Positions 4,983 to 7,325 of a stretch of 7,325 nucleotides of DNA are shown piece after piece. The notes beneath the pieces were generated by a model. The model saw only the letters and a program-made list of their open reading frames with translations, made no database searches and had not been told where the DNA came from. The stretch spans positions 1-7,325 of the forward strand of contig JANYIK010000048.1 of assembly GCA_025362115.1 (NCBI GenBank), in the 5' to 3' direction. How positions within the stretch are numbered: the first letter of the stretch is position 1; every line of letters starts with the position of its first letter. The DNA comes from Methylophilaceae bacterium (lineage in GTDB: Bacteria; Pseudomonadota; Gammaproteobacteria; Burkholderiales; Methylophilaceae). The position numbers and the translations under genes are program-made.

Positions 4983-6890
4983 ATGATGAAACGTCATTTT
5001 TTTGCCGGACTGCTATGTCTGGCATCCCCTTATTTTTCTTTCGCTGAACCCGTTGTTCAAACCGATGAAGTCATCGTTACTGCGACACGTATTGCTCGTC
5101 CGGATACCGAAACCACCTACGCGTCGGAGCTACACACCAACAGCATGATCGAGTCTTCCGGCGCGACTTCGCTCTACGATTATTTCGCGCAACATACCTC
5201 CATCAACATATTGCCCAGCTTTGGTAACAAAGTGACGCCGCAGATTGATATGCGCGGTTATGGCTCTGGTAGTGGCTACCAGAATATCGTGGTGACCGTG
5301 GATGGGCAACGTCTGAACAATGTTGATTTGGTACCGCAGTTTATTGGTGCGATTCCGCTAGGAGATATTGACCGCATTGAGATTACCAAAGGCAGCGGTT
5401 CGGTCATGTTTGGTGATGGTGCAAGTGCTGGGTCTATTCAAATTTATACCAAAGCCAGAACCGGAATCTCGGTCAGTGCCTCCGCGGGTAATCACGGTGC
5501 AGCTTCAGGTTTCGTGTCAGCGGGAGTTTCAGAAAAGTATTTTGATCTTAATGCGAGTGCCGCCCATGACAGTGATGACGGTTTAGCTCGTGCAGATATC
5601 ACCAACCACCGCGACAACACGCGCAATAACGCACAGCGCATCAAGCTAAAAATAAAACCTGTTGATGTATTGCGATTTAATTTGGAAGCGTCAAACTCCA
5701 GTACCGATACGCGCTACGTCAACGCTCTCACTTTAGTCCAGTTTAATGCTGATCCCAGGCAAGCTATTGGCACATATACCCATCAAGCCTTCACCTCGCG
5801 CTTATGGCGGGCGGGCAGTGAGTTTGACATCACGCCTGAAATTAAGCTGAGCGTGAATCGTAGCCAAGAAGATAAGGTTTCAAATTTTATTAACTTCGCC
5901 AATAAGTCCAATTATGACTACACCTCCAACGAGATTACCTTGCAATATCAGGGAGGCAACTTAGCTGCCATATTGGGTACACAAACTTTTGACGGCTTAA
6001 GAATTGGCGCTACTAATAACACCAGCAAAGACAATATTGGGGTGTTTGCACAAGCTGAATACCGCTTTGATGCCTTTAGCGTTTCAGCAGGTGCGAGGCG
6101 CGAGAAAGTTGACTATGAATTTGTGCCGACTGTGGGGGCGACGCTCAAGGATGCGCGTTATTTGAATGCTTGGGATGTCGGTGTGAATTATCGTTTGAAC
6201 GCTCAAACCAACGTGTTCGCAAACTATAACCAAGCATTTCAAGCGCCCGATATTGACCGGCTCTTTACTTTTTTAGGTACTTTCAACGGCTTTATCACAC
6301 CGCAAAAATCGCGCACCTTGAATCTAGGTGTGAACCATAACGTAGCTAACAATCGCTTCAAGTTCACTTTGTTTAGGGCGGAGCTGGATAATGAAATCTA
6401 TTTCGACCCGGTGAGCTTTATTAACACCAACATTGATCAATCCCACAAATATGGGTTAGAAGCGCAAGATCAATGGCAAATAACAGAGAGGCTAAGTAGC
6501 TCACTGATTTACACCTATACCCGTGCCATCATGGATAAAGCCACCCAAGGCGCAGGTGCTTTTGACGGTAAAAATCTGCCCGGGGTACCTCAACATGGCA
6601 TCACGGCGAGCTTGAACTATTCACCCTTATCCAATACTAATCTGAATGTCAGCCATACATGGCGGTCTTCTGCTTTTTCAATTAATGACTTTGCCAATAA
6701 CTTCACACAGCGCCAGAATAATTACCAATCTACCAATCTGGCGTTGAGTTATCAGTATAAGAATCTACAGTGGTTTGCAACGGTGAATAATCTGTTTGAG
6801 CATAAAAATGCTCTATTTGTACAGGATGATGCCATTTACCCAGTGGATTACTCGCGCCAATTGCGGATAGGCATGAAAGCAGATTTTTAA
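4983..6890 (+). CDS. btuB: TonB-dependent outer-membrane receptor for cobalamin, BtuB-type
   Basis: BtuB imports vitamin B12 across the outer membrane using energy passed on by TonB. The start at 4983 (or the next codon, ATG 4986) follows GGAG by 5 or 8 bases; a GTG at 4962 lies inside a leader hairpin and is disfavoured. The 635 residues begin with a signal peptide ending FSFA (cut near 21/22) and a TonB box DEVIVTATR (28-36), close to the BtuB box of E. coli. The plug domain runs to about 160, with IDMRGYG, VTVDGQRL and DIDRIEITKGSGSVMFGDGASAGSIQI. The rest is a beta-barrel ending RIGMKADF with the terminal Phe needed for insertion. Length is close to E. coli BtuB (614). Substrate is inferred from the riboswitch just upstream and the BtuM-like gene 36 bases downstream; sequence alone shows only a TonB-dependent receptor. 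Confidence 0.9.
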   Translation: MMKRHFFAGLLCLASPYFSFAEPVVQTDEVIVTATRIARPDTETTYASELHTNSMIESSGATSLYDYFAQHTSINILPSFGNKVTPQIDMRGYGSGSGYQNIVVTVDGQRLNNVDLVPQFIGAIPLGDIDRIEITKGSGSVMFGDGASAGSIQIYTKARTGISVSASAGNHGAASGFVSAGVSEKYFDLNASAAHDSDDGLARADITNHRDNTRNNAQRIKLKIKPVDVLRFNLEASNSSTDTRYVNALTLVQFNADPRQAIGTYTHQAFTSRLWRAGSEFDITPEIKLSVNRSQEDKVSNFINFANKSNYDYTSNEITLQYQGGNLAAILGTQTFDGLRIGATNNTSKDNIGVFAQAEYRFDAFSVSAGARREKVDYEFVPTVGATLKDARYLNAWDVGVNYRLNAQTNVFANYNQAFQAPDIDRLFTFLGTFNGFITPQKSRTLNLGVNHNVANNRFKFTLFRAELDNEIYFDPVSFINTNIDQSHKYGLEAQDQWQITERLSSSLIYTYTRAIMDKATQGAGAFDGKNLPGVPQHGITASLNYSPLSNTNLNVSHTWRSSAFSINDFANNFTQRQNNYQSTNLALSYQYKNLQWFATVNNLFEHKNALFVQDDAIYPVDYSRQLRIGMKADF

Positions 6891-6926
6891 TGATATGATT
6901 CAGTGTGTTTACATAGGGGAAAAGCA

Positions 6927-7325
6927 ATGAATAATGATTTAATTAAATTACCTTCAGCGAGAACTTTGACTATCGCAACGAGCCTCGCATTTTTCATGCT
7001 ACTCACGCGGGGTAGCCATGTACTGACTTCGGTAGCCCTACCTGATGCAAGTCTGGCGCTATTATTGCTCGGAGGCCTTGCACTGAAACGTGCAAGCTGG
7101 TTTGTGTTCTTTGTGGTGCTGGCCACAGGCATTGACTTCGCGGCGGCCTCGGTGGATAGCTTGCAAGGTTTTTGCATCACTAATGGTTACTGGGGCATGT
7201 TGCCTACCTATGCTGTGATGTGGCTGGGCGGGCGCTGGTTATCAACCTTGAAGGATGCCTTTGCCGCATTGCCGTATACGTTGGTGGGGTTGGTCGGTAC
7301 ATTGATGGCGTTCGTCATTTCTACG
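6927..7325 (+). CDS. btuM: Membrane protein, probable cobalamin transporter BtuM (partial, cut by window end)
   Basis: I read this as BtuM, a small ECF S-component-like inner-membrane protein described in Thiobacillus denitrificans that takes up cobalamin and strips cyanide from cyanocobalamin through a conserved cysteine. The ATG at 6927 follows AGGGGA by six bases. The 133 visible residues hold about five hydrophobic segments (roughly 13-27, 41-53, 57-74, 90-104 and 115-131). The loop SLQGFCITNGYWGMLPTY carries Cys83, the only cysteine seen and close to the position of the reported cobalt-binding cysteine (Cys80 by recollection). The PDASLALLLLGG stretch also fits my memory of the family. 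The gene follows btuB by 36 bases with no terminator, so it lies under the same riboswitch. The C-terminal part is outside the window. The assignment rests on remembered likeness and context, not on an alignment. Confidence 0.72.
   Translation, partial: MNNDLIKLPSARTLTIATSLAFFMLLTRGSHVLTSVALPDASLALLLLGGLALKRASWFVFFVVLATGIDFAAASVDSLQGFCITNGYWGMLPTYAVMWLGGRWLSTLKDAFAALPYTLVGLVGTLMAFVIST

Overview
The window looks like chromosomal DNA of a betaproteobacterium, most plausibly from the Nitrosomonadales / Gallionella–Thiobacillus neighbourhood. This rests on recalled family likeness, not on a search: a ZapB-like–ZapA–6S RNA–EVE gene order, a SoxYZ pair in an organism that also carries MoaC, and a cobalamin locus combining BtuB with a BtuM-like protein. 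Base composition looks moderate and even, and no tRNA, insertion sequence, CRISPR array or phage gene is visible.

Left part, minus strand (1-2817). A signal-peptide M48 metalloprotease with C-terminal helical repeats (bepA-like) is followed by soxY and soxZ, with a 4-base and then a 1-base overlap, so the three read as one operon. SoxY is the Tat-exported carrier whose C-terminal cysteine holds sulfur intermediates, and SoxZ is its partner. No soxXA, soxB or soxCD is visible. Beyond soxZ lies a separate minus-strand gene for a zinc-ribbon, proline-rich, single-pass membrane protein. It is broken in this sequence at a run of eight C (G on the plus strand), and one added C restores the reading frame to the window edge.

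Middle (2818-4551). moaC (molybdenum cofactor synthesis) starts 40 bases from bepA on the opposite strand and ends in a 4-base tail-to-tail overlap with an EVE-domain gene. Upstream of the EVE gene on the minus strand is a 6S RNA, recognised by its long closing stem, apical hairpin and position after zapA. Then come zapA (GTG start) and a small coiled-coil ZapB-like gene, overlapping by 4 bases. The promoter proposed for this pair puts the transcript start on the ATG itself.

Right part, plus strand (about 4620-7325). This is a vitamin B12 uptake unit: a promoter with a perfect -10 box, a cobalamin riboswitch, a leader with a possible Shine-Dalgarno-sequestering helix, a BtuB-type TonB-dependent receptor, and a small membrane protein that I read as BtuM, cut by the window end. 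B12 would cross the outer membrane through BtuB and the inner membrane through BtuM, with the riboswitch shutting expression when cobalamin is plentiful. Nothing here demands a wholly new system. The points most worth checking are the homopolymer frameshift, the unusual SoxY C-terminus and extra cysteine, the riboswitch expression platform and the BtuM assignment with its single cysteine.
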